Assembly: GCA_050174775.1 (NCBI GenBank)
Contig: JBFXJP010000002.1
Coordinates: 279,426 to 343,425 of the forward strand
Direction of reading: 5' to 3'
DNA: 64,000 nt
From: CAYPGJ01 sp050174775
Lineage (GTDB): Bacteria; Planctomycetota; Phycisphaerae; Phycisphaerales; UBA1924
Under the pieces are notes generated by a model, which was not told the origin of the DNA, ran no database searches, and was given only the letters and a program-made list of their open reading frames with translations. This document shows, one piece after another, positions 35,353 to 45,266 of this stretch (positions within the stretch are counted from its first letter, which is position 1; each line of letters begins with the position of its first letter). Both the position numbers and the translations under genes were made by a program.

Positions 35353-36453
35353 TCACAGAGCCGCCAACCGCCGCTCCACCTCCCCCTCCACCAGCCCCGC
35401 GTGCAGGTCGTCCGCCTCGCCCGCCATCACGCGATCGAGGTTGAAACTCTGCTCGAGCCGGTGATCCACAGCGATCCCCTCCTTGAACCGGTACGTCCGC
35501 ACGCGCTCCGACCGATCCCCTCCCCCGATCTGCGCGCTCCGCGCCTTGTCCCGCTCCGCTTTCTTCTTCGCAAGCTCCAGCTCATACAGCCGCGCCCGCA
35601 GCAGACGCCACGCCTTCTCCCGGTTCTGCCGCTGGCTCTTGCTCTCCTGCATGCGAACCTCGATGCCCGTCGGCACGTGCAGCAACTTCACGGCGGTGGC
35701 CACCTTGTTCACGTTCTGCCCGCCCGGACCCTGCGCCGTCGTGATGTCCTCGCGCACGTCCTCCGGATCAATGTCCAGCTCCACCTCCTCCGGCTCCGGC
35801 AGCACGGCCACCGTCGCCGTCGACGTGTGGATCCGCCCCTGCGCCTCCGTGGCAGGCACACGCTTCACGCAGTGCGTCCCTCCCTCATGCGACATCTCCG
35901 TCCACACACCCGCGCCGCGCACGTTCAGCACCGCCGAGCGAATCCCCGCGCCGCCCGCCACGCCCCCTCCCTCCGAGAGGTCCATCACCTCGGCCTCCCA
36001 TCCCTTCCGCGCGGCGCGCTTCTGATACATCGCGACCAGCTCCCCCGCCCACAGCATCGCCTCATCCCCACCCACCCCCGCGCGCACCTCCACCATCACC
36101 GACCCGATCGCGTCGTCATCAGACGACACCAGCCGCTGCATCGCCTCGCGCGACACCCGCCCGATCTCCTCCTCCACCCTGGGCGCCTCCTCCCGTGCCA
36201 TGGCCGCAAGCTCCGCATCCTCCCCTCGCTCCGCCGCGACAAGCTCCTCCCGCTCCCGCTCCAAGGCGCACAGCCGCTTGTACGCGGACGCCGCAGGCGC
36301 CAGCGCAGCGCGTTGCATCGATGTCTCGCGCGCCTGCCGAAAGTCCGACGCCACCTCCGGCGACTCCAGCCGCGCCGTCAGCGCGTCATAGCGCGACGCG
36401 ATCTCTTCCAGCCGCGCACGCAACGCTCCCGAGATGGCCCGCGTCTCACCCAT
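35353..36453 (-). CDS. prfA: Peptide chain release factor 1
   Basis: A 366-residue RF1 from ATG 36453 (MGETRAISGAL); an in-frame ATG upstream at 36492 would add 13 residues. The codon-recognition tripeptide is PAT (KRVPATEAQGRIHTS), which marks RF1 (reads UAA and UAG), not RF2. The catalytic GGQ sits in GPGGQNVNK, a variant of the common GAGGQHVNK. The rest of the family pattern (VEVRAGVGGDEAMLWAGELV, QRQNREKAWRLLRARL) is complete. It runs toward the dockerin gene on the same strand, downstream of rpmE. Confidence 0.95.
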   Translation of the reverse strand: MGETRAISGALRARLEEIASRYDALTARLESPEVASDFRQARETSMQRAALAPAASAYKRLCALEREREELVAAERGEDAELAAMAREEAPRVEEEIGRVSREAMQRLVSSDDDAIGSVMVEVRAGVGGDEAMLWAGELVAMYQKRAARKGWEAEVMDLSEGGGVAGGAGIRSAVLNVRGAGVWTEMSHEGGTHCVKRVPATEAQGRIHTSTATVAVLPEPEEVELDIDPEDVREDITTAQGPGGQNVNKVATAVKLLHVPTGIEVRMQESKSQRQNREKAWRLLRARLYELELAKKKAERDKARSAQIGGGDRSERVRTYRFKEGIAVDHRLEQSFNLDRVMAGEADDLHAGLVEGEVERRLAAL

Positions 36454-36567
36454 GGCGCCACAGCCTATCGACCCCCAAAGCAAACACGCCACGAGCCTCG
36501 GGCCCGCGGCGTGCGTTGGTTCTTCCGTGCCACCCCGGCCCGCGTCGCCGCGCGCCGACGAAGCGAC

Positions 36568-36789
36568 TTACTTCTTCTTCGCGAAGTAGTTCCCGCCGAA
36601 CTTCCGCTGGAACTTCTCCACACGACCCGCCGTGTCCACGAACGAAGCCTTGCCCGTGAAGAACGGGTGCGACCCCGACCACACGTCCACGTGCATCTCG
36701 GGCGTGGTCGCGCCGACGGTCATCACCACCTCGCCGTTGAAGTAGACCTTGCAGTTGTTGTAGAACGTCGGGTGGATGTCCTGCTTCAT
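36568..36789 (-). CDS. rpmE: Ribosomal protein bL31, zinc-free form
   Basis: A 73-residue protein from ATG 36789. MKQDIHPTFYNN, VYFNGEVVMTVG, VWSGSHPFFTGK and DTAGRVEKFQRKFG are the conserved bL31 segments. Only one Cys is present, so the four zinc ligands of the C+ type are missing and this is a C- form. Such forms work under zinc limitation or in lineages that have lost the site. It sits 114 nt upstream of prfA on the same strand, an arrangement common in bacteria. Confidence 0.93.
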   Translation of the reverse strand: MKQDIHPTFYNNCKVYFNGEVVMTVGATTPEMHVDVWSGSHPFFTGKASFVDTAGRVEKFQRKFGGNYFAKKK

Positions 36790-36919
36790 CGCGCTGCTCC
36801 TGGCCCGCTCCGGGCCTCTCCAAAGGGGGACGAGAGGGTAGAGAACCCCTCCGCTCCGGTCAACGGCTCCCGCAACCTCATCGGCCGGTTCGGGGCTCGT
36901 TCGGACATCCACATCCGAC

Positions 36920-39900
36920 TCACCCACCCACTGCCTGCCCGAAATGGCTCAGGATCAGGTTCAGGTCGAAGAAGTCCACCCGACCATCCCCATTCACATC
37001 CCCTCTACGGCCCGCCCCGACCTGTCCGAAGTCGCTCAGGATGATGTTCAGGTCCAGGAAGTCCACACGCCCGTCCCGGTTCGCGTCCCCCTGCACGGCC
37101 CGGTTCACGCGCACGGCAATGCTCGGCAGGCTTACGCCCCCGTCAGCCATCCCCTCCGAACCACCCGTCGGACGGATCGCCACGAGGTCCGCGCGACCGT
37201 CCCCCGAAATGTCCCACGCCTTCACGAGCGCAGGCGCCGAGGCCCCCGTCGGGTTCGGCAGATCCGGCGCTGGTGAGAACGCCAGCTGCGACCCCTGGCT
37301 CACCTCACTCCGCAGCACGCGCACTCGACGATCCGATTGCCCGTCCGGTCGCGCGGCCACGCCGAGGTCCGGGTCGCCGTCCTCATCCAGGTCCACAGCC
37401 GCCACCGACGTCGCATCCACACCGATCGGCAACAACACCGGCGGCGACAACGCCACGCCCGTGCTCGACTCCTGATTCCGCAGCACCACGACGCTCGCCT
37501 CATCACCGCGCTGCGTCACGGCCAGCACCTCACCGAACGCGTCGTCCTGCGAAGCAGGGTTCAGGTTGCGGATCGCCACGTCCCGGATCTCCCCGGGCAC
37601 GTCGAACGTCACGACTGGAGCAAACGACACCGGTGCGCCCATCGACGCCGTCGCATTCTCCAGCACGAAGATGCGACTCATCGGGTTCCCGGCGCCGTCC
37701 GTGATGTTCCCGCCCCCGCTCGCGATGATGCTCGGCCGACGCAGGTCCTTGTCATCGTCAAGATCCCCGATGTCCACCGATGACGGGCTCGCCCCCGATC
37801 CGAGCACCAACGGAGCCTGCGCCACAAAGTCGCCCCCGCCCGTCCCGCGCAGCACGATCACCGCCCCGGCCACCGAGTCCGCAAGCACCAGGTCCGTGAC
37901 CCCGTCCCCGTTCAGGTCTGCGGCGGAAATCGCCTGCAACGAGCCCAGCCCCGAAACCACCGGCTGCGCCGTGAACGATCCCGTCACGCCCTGCGTGGTC
38001 GTCACCCAGTTGTCGTTGTTGGTGAAGATGCGCAGTGTGCCGTCCGTGTCCGCCACGGCGATGTCGAGCCCGGGAACGTCGTCGAGCTGTGCGCACGCCA
38101 CGCCACGCGGCGTGTTGCCGATCGGGTACGAAAGAGCCGACCAGAACCCGAGGAATTGCCCGGCGCCGTCCACGCCGCGCGAGAACAGGATGATCAGCGT
38201 GCCGGGGTTCCCCGGCGTGATCAGGATCGCGTCATCGCGCCCGTCACCATCGATGTCCCCCCCCGTCGCGTCGATCAGCGACGAGGGAGCCGCGGAAGCC
38301 TGCGCGCCCGGCACGCTCAGTCTCGGCGCCAACGCGCCCACCTCGAGCGACACGAGGTCCGCGTCCGCCGTGGCGCCGTACACCACGCGCATGAACCGAT
38401 CGTCCGGGAAGCCCGGGAGGAACGCCACGTCGAACGTCGTGCCGCCGCGCGTCGGTCCCGTGATCACGGTTCGCGCGAAGCCCGCGGGCGGCAGATAGCC
38501 GTTCTGCAGACGCACGCGCAGCTCGCCCGCGAGCAACGCGGGCCCCGTGAGCGCCAGCTCGCTCGTCTCGCCCGCGTTCGGGCCGCTCACATCCAGCGTC
38601 AGCCGGCCGGACTGTGCGCCCGATCCTGCGCCCGGAGGGAGCCCGATCTGCACATACGACCCGTGGGCCTCGATGCGCCCCCGCGTCGCGCTCCCCACGG
38701 AGAGCGACGGATCGGGCCACACGTTGCCGAGGTTGAACACGTCCCCGACCACAGTGCCGTCCCCGCGCAGCGTCCCGTGCGATGCGAGCGAGAGCCCACG
38801 ATCACCCACGATGGCCCCCGACGAGATCTGCACCACACCCGTGCCCCCCAGCCCGACCGTCGGCACGCTCACGCCCTCACGCCATTCCGACGCGTCGATA
38901 CGCAACGTCCCGTTCGAACCGGCCTGCCGACCGATCACCGCCGAATTGAAGCTGTTCGTCTGCAGCAGCGCATTCCCCCCGACGATCTCCACCGTGCCCT
39001 GCCCCCCGTCACCCACGAGCAGATCGTCCGTGTCCGCGAAGAACGCGGCGCCCGCGCTCACCGACAACAGGCCCGTCGAGCCCGCGTTCTCCCCGATCAC
39101 GATCTCACCGCTGATCCCCGTGCCCTTCGTGGACTGCGCCCGGGCGCCCGGCCCGGTCACGCGCATCGTGCCGACCCCCGACTCGCCGATGGACAGCCGC
39201 GTGCCGCTCCCGCCGAACATGAGCTGCGCACGATCCTCCACGCGCACCTCACCGGCGCCGTTCGCGCCGATCACGACGTCGTCCGTGGTCACCAGCCGAA
39301 CGCGCTGCCCGGACACGCTCATCAGCCCGGACGACCCCGCGTCGCGCCCGATCACGCCCGCCGACGCCGTGAGCGACGTCGCGGATCCCGACGGGTTCGT
39401 GTTGATCAACCGAAGCGTCGAAGGCTCGTTGCTCACGCCGCCGACGATCAGCGACGGGTCCGCCATGTCCCCCGGCGCGAGCAGCGACAGGTTCTGCAGC
39501 AGATTGAACGTCACGCTGTCCCAGCGCACATCCAGACTCCGCGCGACCTGCGGCGCTCCCGTCACGTTGATGTTCACCGGCCACGTCGGCGTCCCCGCCG
39601 GAAGCATCGGATTGAACCCCTCGCGCTCCACCACGATCGCGCTCTCGACGCCCGGCAGCCGATCGCACTCCCAGTTCAACGCGTTCCCGTAGCTCCCGCC
39701 CGCGAACGTCTTCCAGCGCGACACGCGCGGGCTGGCAAACACCCACTCGCTCTGCGTGCGACCGGACGCGATGCCCCCGCTCATCGTGTTCGCGCTCAAC
39801 GAGCCCCCGAACACCACGATCTCCGCACGGTCCGGGTCCGCCGCCGAGGCGTGCCGCCGAATACCCGGAGGCGCCATGCCGCTCGGCGTCCGAAGCGTCC

Positions 39901-41722
39901 ACTGCTGCAGCCGGTTGTCCCACTCCCACACATCCGAATAGAGCGCGCCCGCGTTCTGATCATCCGCGATGCCCCCGATCATCACCGTCGTGTTCGTGCT
40001 CCCATCGAACAGCATCACGTGCCGCTCACGCGGGCTCGGCCAGAGCCCCGCGCCCGGCAGCAGCTGCGTCCACCCCAGCAGGTTCGCGTCCAGCCGGTAC
40101 AGCGTCCGGTGCTGCGCGATGCTCGGCGGCGTGCCCGCCGACGTCCGCCCCCCGAACGCCACGATCACACCGTCCCGCGCGTCGTACGCCATGGTGTGCG
40201 CCGTCAGCGGGTTCGGGAGGGCCCCGATCGCCTGCCACTCTCCCGTCACGCCGTCCCACGCCCACGAGTCCGCGGACGCCGCGCCGCTCGACAGCACGCC
40301 GCCGGCGAGCACGCTGCGCCCGGAGCCGAGCGCCGCGCGGGAATACACCATCGCGCTGTTCGAACGCGCCGCCGGTGTCAGAGCCGAGGAGCGCGTCGTC
40401 CACTGCGCGCCGTCCCACTCCCACATCCCCGCGCCCGCGAGTCCGCCCCCCTGCAGACGCCCGCCGTACAGCGTCACGCGCTGCGCACGCTCGTCGTACG
40501 ACATCGCGTGCCCGTACCGACCGCCCATGGCGATCGGCGCGCCCGTCAGGCGACGCGACCACCGGCCCCCGCTCCGCACCCACGTCTCCTGGCTCACCGT
40601 CCCGCCGTTCGACACGATCCCGCCGAACAGCACCATCTCCCCGCGCGCTGCGTCGTACGCCATCGCGTGGCTCTCGCGCGGCGTCGGGACCATCACCTGC
40701 TTCCAACCTGTGGATGCAGACCACTCCCACGTCTCGTTGTTCGCCGAGGCCGTGCCCCCGCCCGGAACCGATCCGCCGAACATGAGCACCACCCCGCGAG
40801 CGCTGTCGTACGCCATCGTGTGGCCCTCGCGCGGGCCCGGCCCCTGCACCGAGCTCGCCTGGGCCACCGACCACGCCGCGCCGTTCCATGCCCAGAGATT
40901 CGTGTCGCTGCTCCCGCCCCCGTTCCCGCCGAACAGCACCGACGCGCCGTTCCCGCCGAGCCCGGGCACGAACGCCATCGTCGCCTTCGCGCGCCCCGCG
41001 GGCGGCGCCGAGTTCGAGAAGAGGCTCCAGTTGTTCCCCGTGCGCTCCCACGTCACCGCGCCGCCCTGCACAGAGAAGAGCACGTGGCGGCTTCGCGCGC
41101 TGTCGTACGACGACGCGTGCTGATGCCCCGTCACCCCGCCCTGCCCGGGCGTGATCGTCGTCGGGATCTGCGTCCATGCGCCCGTCGTCCCGTCCCAGGA
41201 CCACGAATCCGCCTGCAGGTTCGAGCTGTCCTGCCCTCCGAACACCACCACGCGCTGGATCGCGCTGTCGTACACCATCGTGTGCGCGAACCGTGCGCTC
41301 GGGCCCGTCGTTGAGCGCAGCGACCACGCCGCGCCGTCCCACTCCCACGTCTCACGGTTGTTCACGCCGCCGACCTGCCCGCCGAAGAGCACGACGCGCT
41401 GGCGCGCGGCGTCGTACGCCATCGCGCCCTGCGTGCGAGCCGACGGCGCGGCGGCCGTCGCCATCTCGCGCCACGTCGTTCCGTCCCACGTCCACGTGTC
41501 GTTCAGGAGCACGCCGGAGGCGTCGCGGCCGCCGAAAAGGACGGAGACGGCGCGGGCGGCGTCGTAGGCGAGATGGTGCTCGCTGCGTGCGGCGGGCCAC
41601 GCGGCGAAGGTCCACTCCCCCGCACATGCCTGTCGCGCGCGCACCGGGGCGGTGATGGCGAAAACGCAACAAATGGCCGAGAGGATGCAGTGACGGAGCG
41701 ATGTGCGCACAGATGGCGACAT
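36920..41722 (-). CDS. Giant secreted protein: Kelch, passenger-type, FG-GAP and dockerin modules
   Basis: A 1600-residue protein with a signal peptide (about 1-30: CILSAICCVFAITAPVRARQ). Residues about 35-620 hold many Kelch-like repeats of the form H-x-x-x-Y-D-x-x-R-x-x-x-V-x-F-G-G with W-E-W-D, forming one or two propellers. Residues about 640-1110 are Gly/Ser/Val-rich strands typical of autotransporter-type beta-helices (VSAGAAFFADTDDLLVGDGG). Residues about 1130-1530 contain FG-GAP-like repeats (DGDGRDDAILI, DLNGDGVTDLVLAD, DEDGDPDLGVA). The last 60 residues are two dockerin repeats (GDANRDGRVDFLDLN, GDVNGDGRVDFFDLN). No enzyme motif is seen; it is probably a surface or matrix protein. 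Confidence 0.82.
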   Translation of the reverse strand: MSPSVRTSLRHCILSAICCVFAITAPVRARQACAGEWTFAAWPAARSEHHLAYDAARAVSVLFGGRDASGVLLNDTWTWDGTTWREMATAAAPSARTQGAMAYDAARQRVVLFGGQVGGVNNRETWEWDGAAWSLRSTTGPSARFAHTMVYDSAIQRVVVFGGQDSSNLQADSWSWDGTTGAWTQIPTTITPGQGGVTGHQHASSYDSARSRHVLFSVQGGAVTWERTGNNWSLFSNSAPPAGRAKATMAFVPGLGGNGASVLFGGNGGGSSDTNLWAWNGAAWSVAQASSVQGPGPREGHTMAYDSARGVVLMFGGSVPGGGTASANNETWEWSASTGWKQVMVPTPRESHAMAYDAARGEMVLFGGIVSNGGTVSQETWVRSGGRWSRRLTGAPIAMGGRYGHAMSYDERAQRVTLYGGRLQGGGLAGAGMWEWDGAQWTTRSSALTPAARSNSAMVYSRAALGSGRSVLAGGVLSSGAASADSWAWDGVTGEWQAIGALPNPLTAHTMAYDARDGVIVAFGGRTSAGTPPSIAQHRTLYRLDANLLGWTQLLPGAGLWPSPRERHVMLFDGSTNTTVMIGGIADDQNAGALYSDVWEWDNRLQQWTLRTPSGMAPPGIRRHASAADPDRAEIVVFGGSLSANTMSGGIASGRTQSEWVFASPRVSRWKTFAGGSYGNALNWECDRLPGVESAIVVEREGFNPMLPAGTPTWPVNINVTGAPQVARSLDVRWDSVTFNLLQNLSLLAPGDMADPSLIVGGVSNEPSTLRLINTNPSGSATSLTASAGVIGRDAGSSGLMSVSGQRVRLVTTDDVVIGANGAGEVRVEDRAQLMFGGSGTRLSIGESGVGTMRVTGPGARAQSTKGTGISGEIVIGENAGSTGLLSVSAGAAFFADTDDLLVGDGGQGTVEIVGGNALLQTNSFNSAVIGRQAGSNGTLRIDASEWREGVSVPTVGLGGTGVVQISSGAIVGDRGLSLASHGTLRGDGTVVGDVFNLGNVWPDPSLSVGSATRGRIEAHGSYVQIGLPPGAGSGAQSGRLTLDVSGPNAGETSELALTGPALLAGELRVRLQNGYLPPAGFARTVITGPTRGGTTFDVAFLPGFPDDRFMRVVYGATADADLVSLEVGALAPRLSVPGAQASAAPSSLIDATGGDIDGDGRDDAILITPGNPGTLIILFSRGVDGAGQFLGFWSALSYPIGNTPRGVACAQLDDVPGLDIAVADTDGTLRIFTNNDNWVTTTQGVTGSFTAQPVVSGLGSLQAISAADLNGDGVTDLVLADSVAGAVIVLRGTGGGDFVAQAPLVLGSGASPSSVDIGDLDDDKDLRRPSIIASGGGNITDGAGNPMSRIFVLENATASMGAPVSFAPVVTFDVPGEIRDVAIRNLNPASQDDAFGEVLAVTQRGDEASVVVLRNQESSTGVALSPPVLLPIGVDATSVAAVDLDEDGDPDLGVAARPDGQSDRRVRVLRSEVSQGSQLAFSPAPDLPNPTGASAPALVKAWDISGDGRADLVAIRPTGGSEGMADGGVSLPSIAVRVNRAVQGDANRDGRVDFLDLNIILSDFGQVGAGRRGDVNGDGRVDFFDLNLILSHFGQAVGG

Positions 41723-41872
41723 ACCAGTTCCTTTCAGAGGCGTGCCGGAGACCGGCGCGCGACCTGTCCGAGAGAGACAATCCGAGCCCCGGGCATGGCG
41801 GTCCGCGCAGGCCGAATCGCCAAGGTACCCCCGGAAGGGGTCAGTTTGAAGATGAAATCACCCAAGTTGTGG

Positions 41873-44800
41873 TCAGGGCGCGGTGCGGGTGCGCTCGACG
41901 CCTTCCCGGAGGCGGGCTTCGGGGGAGGAGGAGGGCGCGTCGGCCAGGAGTGTGAGAACCCGGGCAAAGGAGGACTCTGCCGCGGAGCGGTCGCCGGCGG
42001 CGCGTTGGGCCAGCGCGAGGGCCCAGAGGGCTCGTGGTGAGGGGACTGGGGAGGCGGAGACGGCGTCGTTGGCGGAGGCGAGGGCGTTGGAGGCGTTGCG
42101 ACGAGCCTCGAGGAGGGCGATGCCGGCGAGGCCGTCGGCGTGGGCGGAGCGGAGGGATTGGGAGGCGCCGACGGAGGAGGCGCGGCCGCGGGTGATGAGG
42201 AGGAGGGAGTCGAAGGCCTTGCGGGCTTCGTCGTCGGTGTTGTTGAGGAGGAGCGCCCAGCCGAGACGGAGGAGGGATTCGGCGTAGAGCTCGGCGCGGG
42301 AGGCGTCTTCGGGGGCGGCGTTGGCGAGAGCCGCGGCGGAGGCGGAGGCGGCGCGGAGGGACTCGACGGCTTCGGGCGCGGAGTCGGCCCAGCGCGCGAG
42401 GGCGAGTGAGCACTCGATGCGGCTTGCGGCGATGCGGTGGGAGGGGCGGTCGGGGTCTTGCGCGAGGAGGGCGCTCGCGACGGTGGAGGCGCTGGTGAGT
42501 TCGGCAAGGGCTTCCTTGGCGCGGCCGCGCGCGAGGAGGGCGTTGGCGTGCGCGAGTCGCGCGTCGCGGAGGCTTTCGTTGCAGATGCGGTCGTTGGGGG
42601 AGATGCGGACGGCTTCGTTGGCGCTCTCGACGGCGCGGCGGTATTCGTTGACGGCTTCGTCCTTGGCGCCGGAGGCGAAGAGGGCGTCGGCGAGGGAGCG
42701 GCGCGCGATGGCGAGATCGCGCGGGCCTCGGACGTTGTCGGGCATGGCGGCGCGGATGGAGTCGGCCTGGGTGACGGCGTCCTTGAGTGTGGTGACGGCC
42801 TCGTCGAGGCTGCCCTTTTGCGTGAGGAAGGAGCCGAGGGTGAGGAGGCCGATCATGTGATCGCGGGGCGCGCGGAGGCTCTCGGTGCGCGGCTCCTTCG
42901 CGGCGGCTTCCGCGTCGAGGTTCCTTCGGCGGATCACGACGCTGTCGCGCATGGCCTGGATCGCGGCGTCGAGGTCGCCGGTGTCGGCGCTGAGCTGGGC
43001 GAAGCGGCCGAGGGCGACGGCGATGTCGCGTGCTTCGGCGGGATCGGAGGGCTCGGCGCCGGTGAGTTCGCGGCGCATGGCGAAGGACTGGGCGTAGGCC
43101 TCGCGTGCGCCGGCGTAATCGCCCTTGTTTCGGAGGATGTCGCCGATCTTGAGGAGGGCAGCCGCGAGGACGCGCTTGGAGAAGATGTCGCGCTTGCCGC
43201 CGGCGAGTGCTTCGCGGGCCATGTCCGCTGCGGCGCGGTAGGTCTCGAGGGCGTCGTCGATCTTGAGCGCGGTGTTGTGGGCGTCTGCGAGGGAGAGGAG
43301 CGCGGCCGCGAGATCGGAGCGGATCTGGGGGTCGGGGCTCTGGCCCTTGAGGTCGGTGAGGATGCGGACGGATTCGGAGTAGGAGGCGAGTGCTTCTTCG
43401 GGCTTGCCGACGCTGGGGCCGCGGATGCCGCCCTGGACATCGCCGACGACGGCGTGTGCGGCCGCGAGGGTTCGCGCGACGTGGGGGGCGCCGGGGGCGT
43501 CGTCCGCGAGTTGGTCGAGTGATGCGCGAACGTCTTTGACGAACATTTCGCGGCGCGCGGCGGAGGAGCGGAAGGAGTCGATCTCGTTGAAGACGCGGAG
43601 GAGGAGGCCGGACATCTGGGTCATGCCGCCGGCGATGCGGTCGGCGCGGGCTTTTTCGGCGAGGGCGTTGTTGCGCTGCCATGCCATGCCGGCGAGCCCG
43701 ATGGCGAGGGCGAGGACGATGGCCACGGCGGCTCCGACGCCGCCCCTGTTACGGCCGACGAACTTGGCGGCGCGATAGGCGACGGAGTCGGGGCGCGCGA
43801 CGACGGGCATGCCGTCGAGGTGGCGCTGGATGTCCTCGGAGAGCGCGAGCGCGGAGGCGTAGCGGCGCTGTGGCTCCTTGCGCATCGCTTTGAGGACGAT
43901 GTTGTCGATGTCGCCGGAGAGCCGTCTGCGGAGGCGGTCGGGCCTGCCTTCGCGGGTGCGTGAGACCTCGAGGGGGCCGATGGTGCGCGTGCCGGTTTGG
44001 GATGGGAGGCCGGCTGAGGGGGGCGTGGTGGGGTCGGGGACTTCCTCGACGCGCGTGACGGCCGCGCTGGGCCGCTCGGGCTCGACTTCGCAGATGACGC
44101 GGACGACTTCCTGGAGGACGCGGGTCTTGATGCGGTAGGGGCGGTGGCCGGTGAGGAGTTCGTAGAGGAGGACGCCCAGTGAGTAGACGTCGGAGGAGGT
44201 GGTGAGTGGATCGCCGCGCACCTGCTCGGGGCTGGCGTACTCGGGGGTCATGAGGCGGAGTTCGGGCGCGGTGGGGGTTTGGGTGAACGCGACGAGGTCG
44301 GGGTTGAGGAGCTTGGCGATGCCGAAGTCGAGGAGCTTCACCTCGCCTGCCGAGGTGACGAGGATGTTGGAGGGCTTGAGGTCTCTGTGGACGACGAGGT
44401 TCTGGTGTGCGTAGTGGACGGCGGAGCAGACGGTGCGGAAGAGGTCGAGTCGTTCGGAGATCTTGAGTCGGTGTGCGTCGCAGTGCTTGTCGACGGGGAG
44501 GCCTTCGACGTACTCGACGACGAAGTAGGGTCGTCCGTCGTCGGTCTGGCCGCCGTCGATGAGTCGCGCGATGTTGGGATGGTTCATCGCGGCGAGGACC
44601 TGTCGCTCGTGCTCGAAGCGTGCGAGGATGTCGTCGCTGTCCATTCCCTTGCGGATGAGCTTGATGGCGACGCGTCGGTGGAAGCGGTCGTCGTCGCGGG
44701 TGGCGAGGTAGACGAGGCCCATGCCGCCGCGGCCGATTTCCCGGAGGACCCTGTATGGGCCAATTCGTTCCGGGGGCGTGTCGTTGACACGCTCGTACAT

Positions 44801-44920
44801 GCGTCGGCTGCTGGGTGGTCCGGAGGCTGATCCGATCCCTGAAGATGAGGGGGTGGAGGGCGCGGTAGCTGAGGTTTCGTCGTTGGGATCGGGGAGATGT
44901 GGGTTGTCGGGTTGGTCCAT
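41873..44920 (-). CDS. Transmembrane serine/threonine protein kinase with TPR-like C-terminal domain
   Basis: ATG 44920 (AGGA upstream) gives 1015 residues. The kinase domain (about 54-370) has the glycine loop GRGGMGLVY (63-71), the ATP-binding lysine K87 in VAIK, the catalytic loop HRDLKPSN, the DFG motif, and an activation segment with MTPEYASPEQVRG. A Pro/Ser/Thr-rich linker and a single membrane helix (VGAAVAIVLALAIGLAGMAW) follow. The C-terminal half (about 470-1015) is a run of Ala-rich helical repeats like TPR/solenoid, probably a sensor or docking part. It is divergent from the sigma factor gene, with which it may work. Confidence 0.87.
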   Translation of the reverse strand: MDQPDNPHLPDPNDETSATAPSTPSSSGIGSASGPPSSRRMYERVNDTPPERIGPYRVLREIGRGGMGLVYLATRDDDRFHRRVAIKLIRKGMDSDDILARFEHERQVLAAMNHPNIARLIDGGQTDDGRPYFVVEYVEGLPVDKHCDAHRLKISERLDLFRTVCSAVHYAHQNLVVHRDLKPSNILVTSAGEVKLLDFGIAKLLNPDLVAFTQTPTAPELRLMTPEYASPEQVRGDPLTTSSDVYSLGVLLYELLTGHRPYRIKTRVLQEVVRVICEVEPERPSAAVTRVEEVPDPTTPPSAGLPSQTGTRTIGPLEVSRTREGRPDRLRRRLSGDIDNIVLKAMRKEPQRRYASALALSEDIQRHLDGMPVVARPDSVAYRAAKFVGRNRGGVGAAVAIVLALAIGLAGMAWQRNNALAEKARADRIAGGMTQMSGLLLRVFNEIDSFRSSAARREMFVKDVRASLDQLADDAPGAPHVARTLAAAHAVVGDVQGGIRGPSVGKPEEALASYSESVRILTDLKGQSPDPQIRSDLAAALLSLADAHNTALKIDDALETYRAAADMAREALAGGKRDIFSKRVLAAALLKIGDILRNKGDYAGAREAYAQSFAMRRELTGAEPSDPAEARDIAVALGRFAQLSADTGDLDAAIQAMRDSVVIRRRNLDAEAAAKEPRTESLRAPRDHMIGLLTLGSFLTQKGSLDEAVTTLKDAVTQADSIRAAMPDNVRGPRDLAIARRSLADALFASGAKDEAVNEYRRAVESANEAVRISPNDRICNESLRDARLAHANALLARGRAKEALAELTSASTVASALLAQDPDRPSHRIAASRIECSLALARWADSAPEAVESLRAASASAAALANAAPEDASRAELYAESLLRLGWALLLNNTDDEARKAFDSLLLITRGRASSVGASQSLRSAHADGLAGIALLEARRNASNALASANDAVSASPVPSPRALWALALAQRAAGDRSAAESSFARVLTLLADAPSSSPEARLREGVERTRTAP

Positions 44921-45266
44921 GATGTCGTTCCTGCTCGTGAGAGAGAGCATGGACGCGCGGATTGGGGCGCGGGGTCGCGAAAAGGGGGGCGGAGTGGCGG
45001 GGGAGGGGAGTGGGTAGCCGTGTTCGGGGGCGGGTGGCGTGGGTAGAGAAATGTAGACGGTTCGCGCGTGTTTGGGTTTGTGGGGTCTCTCTTTGGAGAT
45101 AGGTGGGGGAGGGAGCAGAGAGTCAGGATGTTCGGAGCCAGCAGTGATCGCCGAAGGCGCGGCAGATCGGTTGACGGCGGGGGCGAGGCGGGGGCATTCG
45201 TTCGCGGATTTTTGCCCTGAAGGGCGATTGTCCGCGGGCAGCGCGAAGGGTATACGGGGCGGGCAT
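44921..45266 (+). other. 346-nt divergent region between kinase and sigma factor genes
   Basis: No gene is seen. The region must carry the kinase promoter (minus strand) and the sigma factor promoter (plus strand). TTGACG near 45171 is a possible -35 element but no good -10 follows. No inverted repeat typical of an operator was noticed. Confidence 0.4.

Noticed and set aside
38156..41314. A 1052-residue + strand open frame opposite the giant Kelch protein
   Set aside because: Composition is mostly Arg, His, Pro and Ala, typical of the reverse complement of a GC-rich gene; the minus-strand protein has a signal peptide and ordered repeats.
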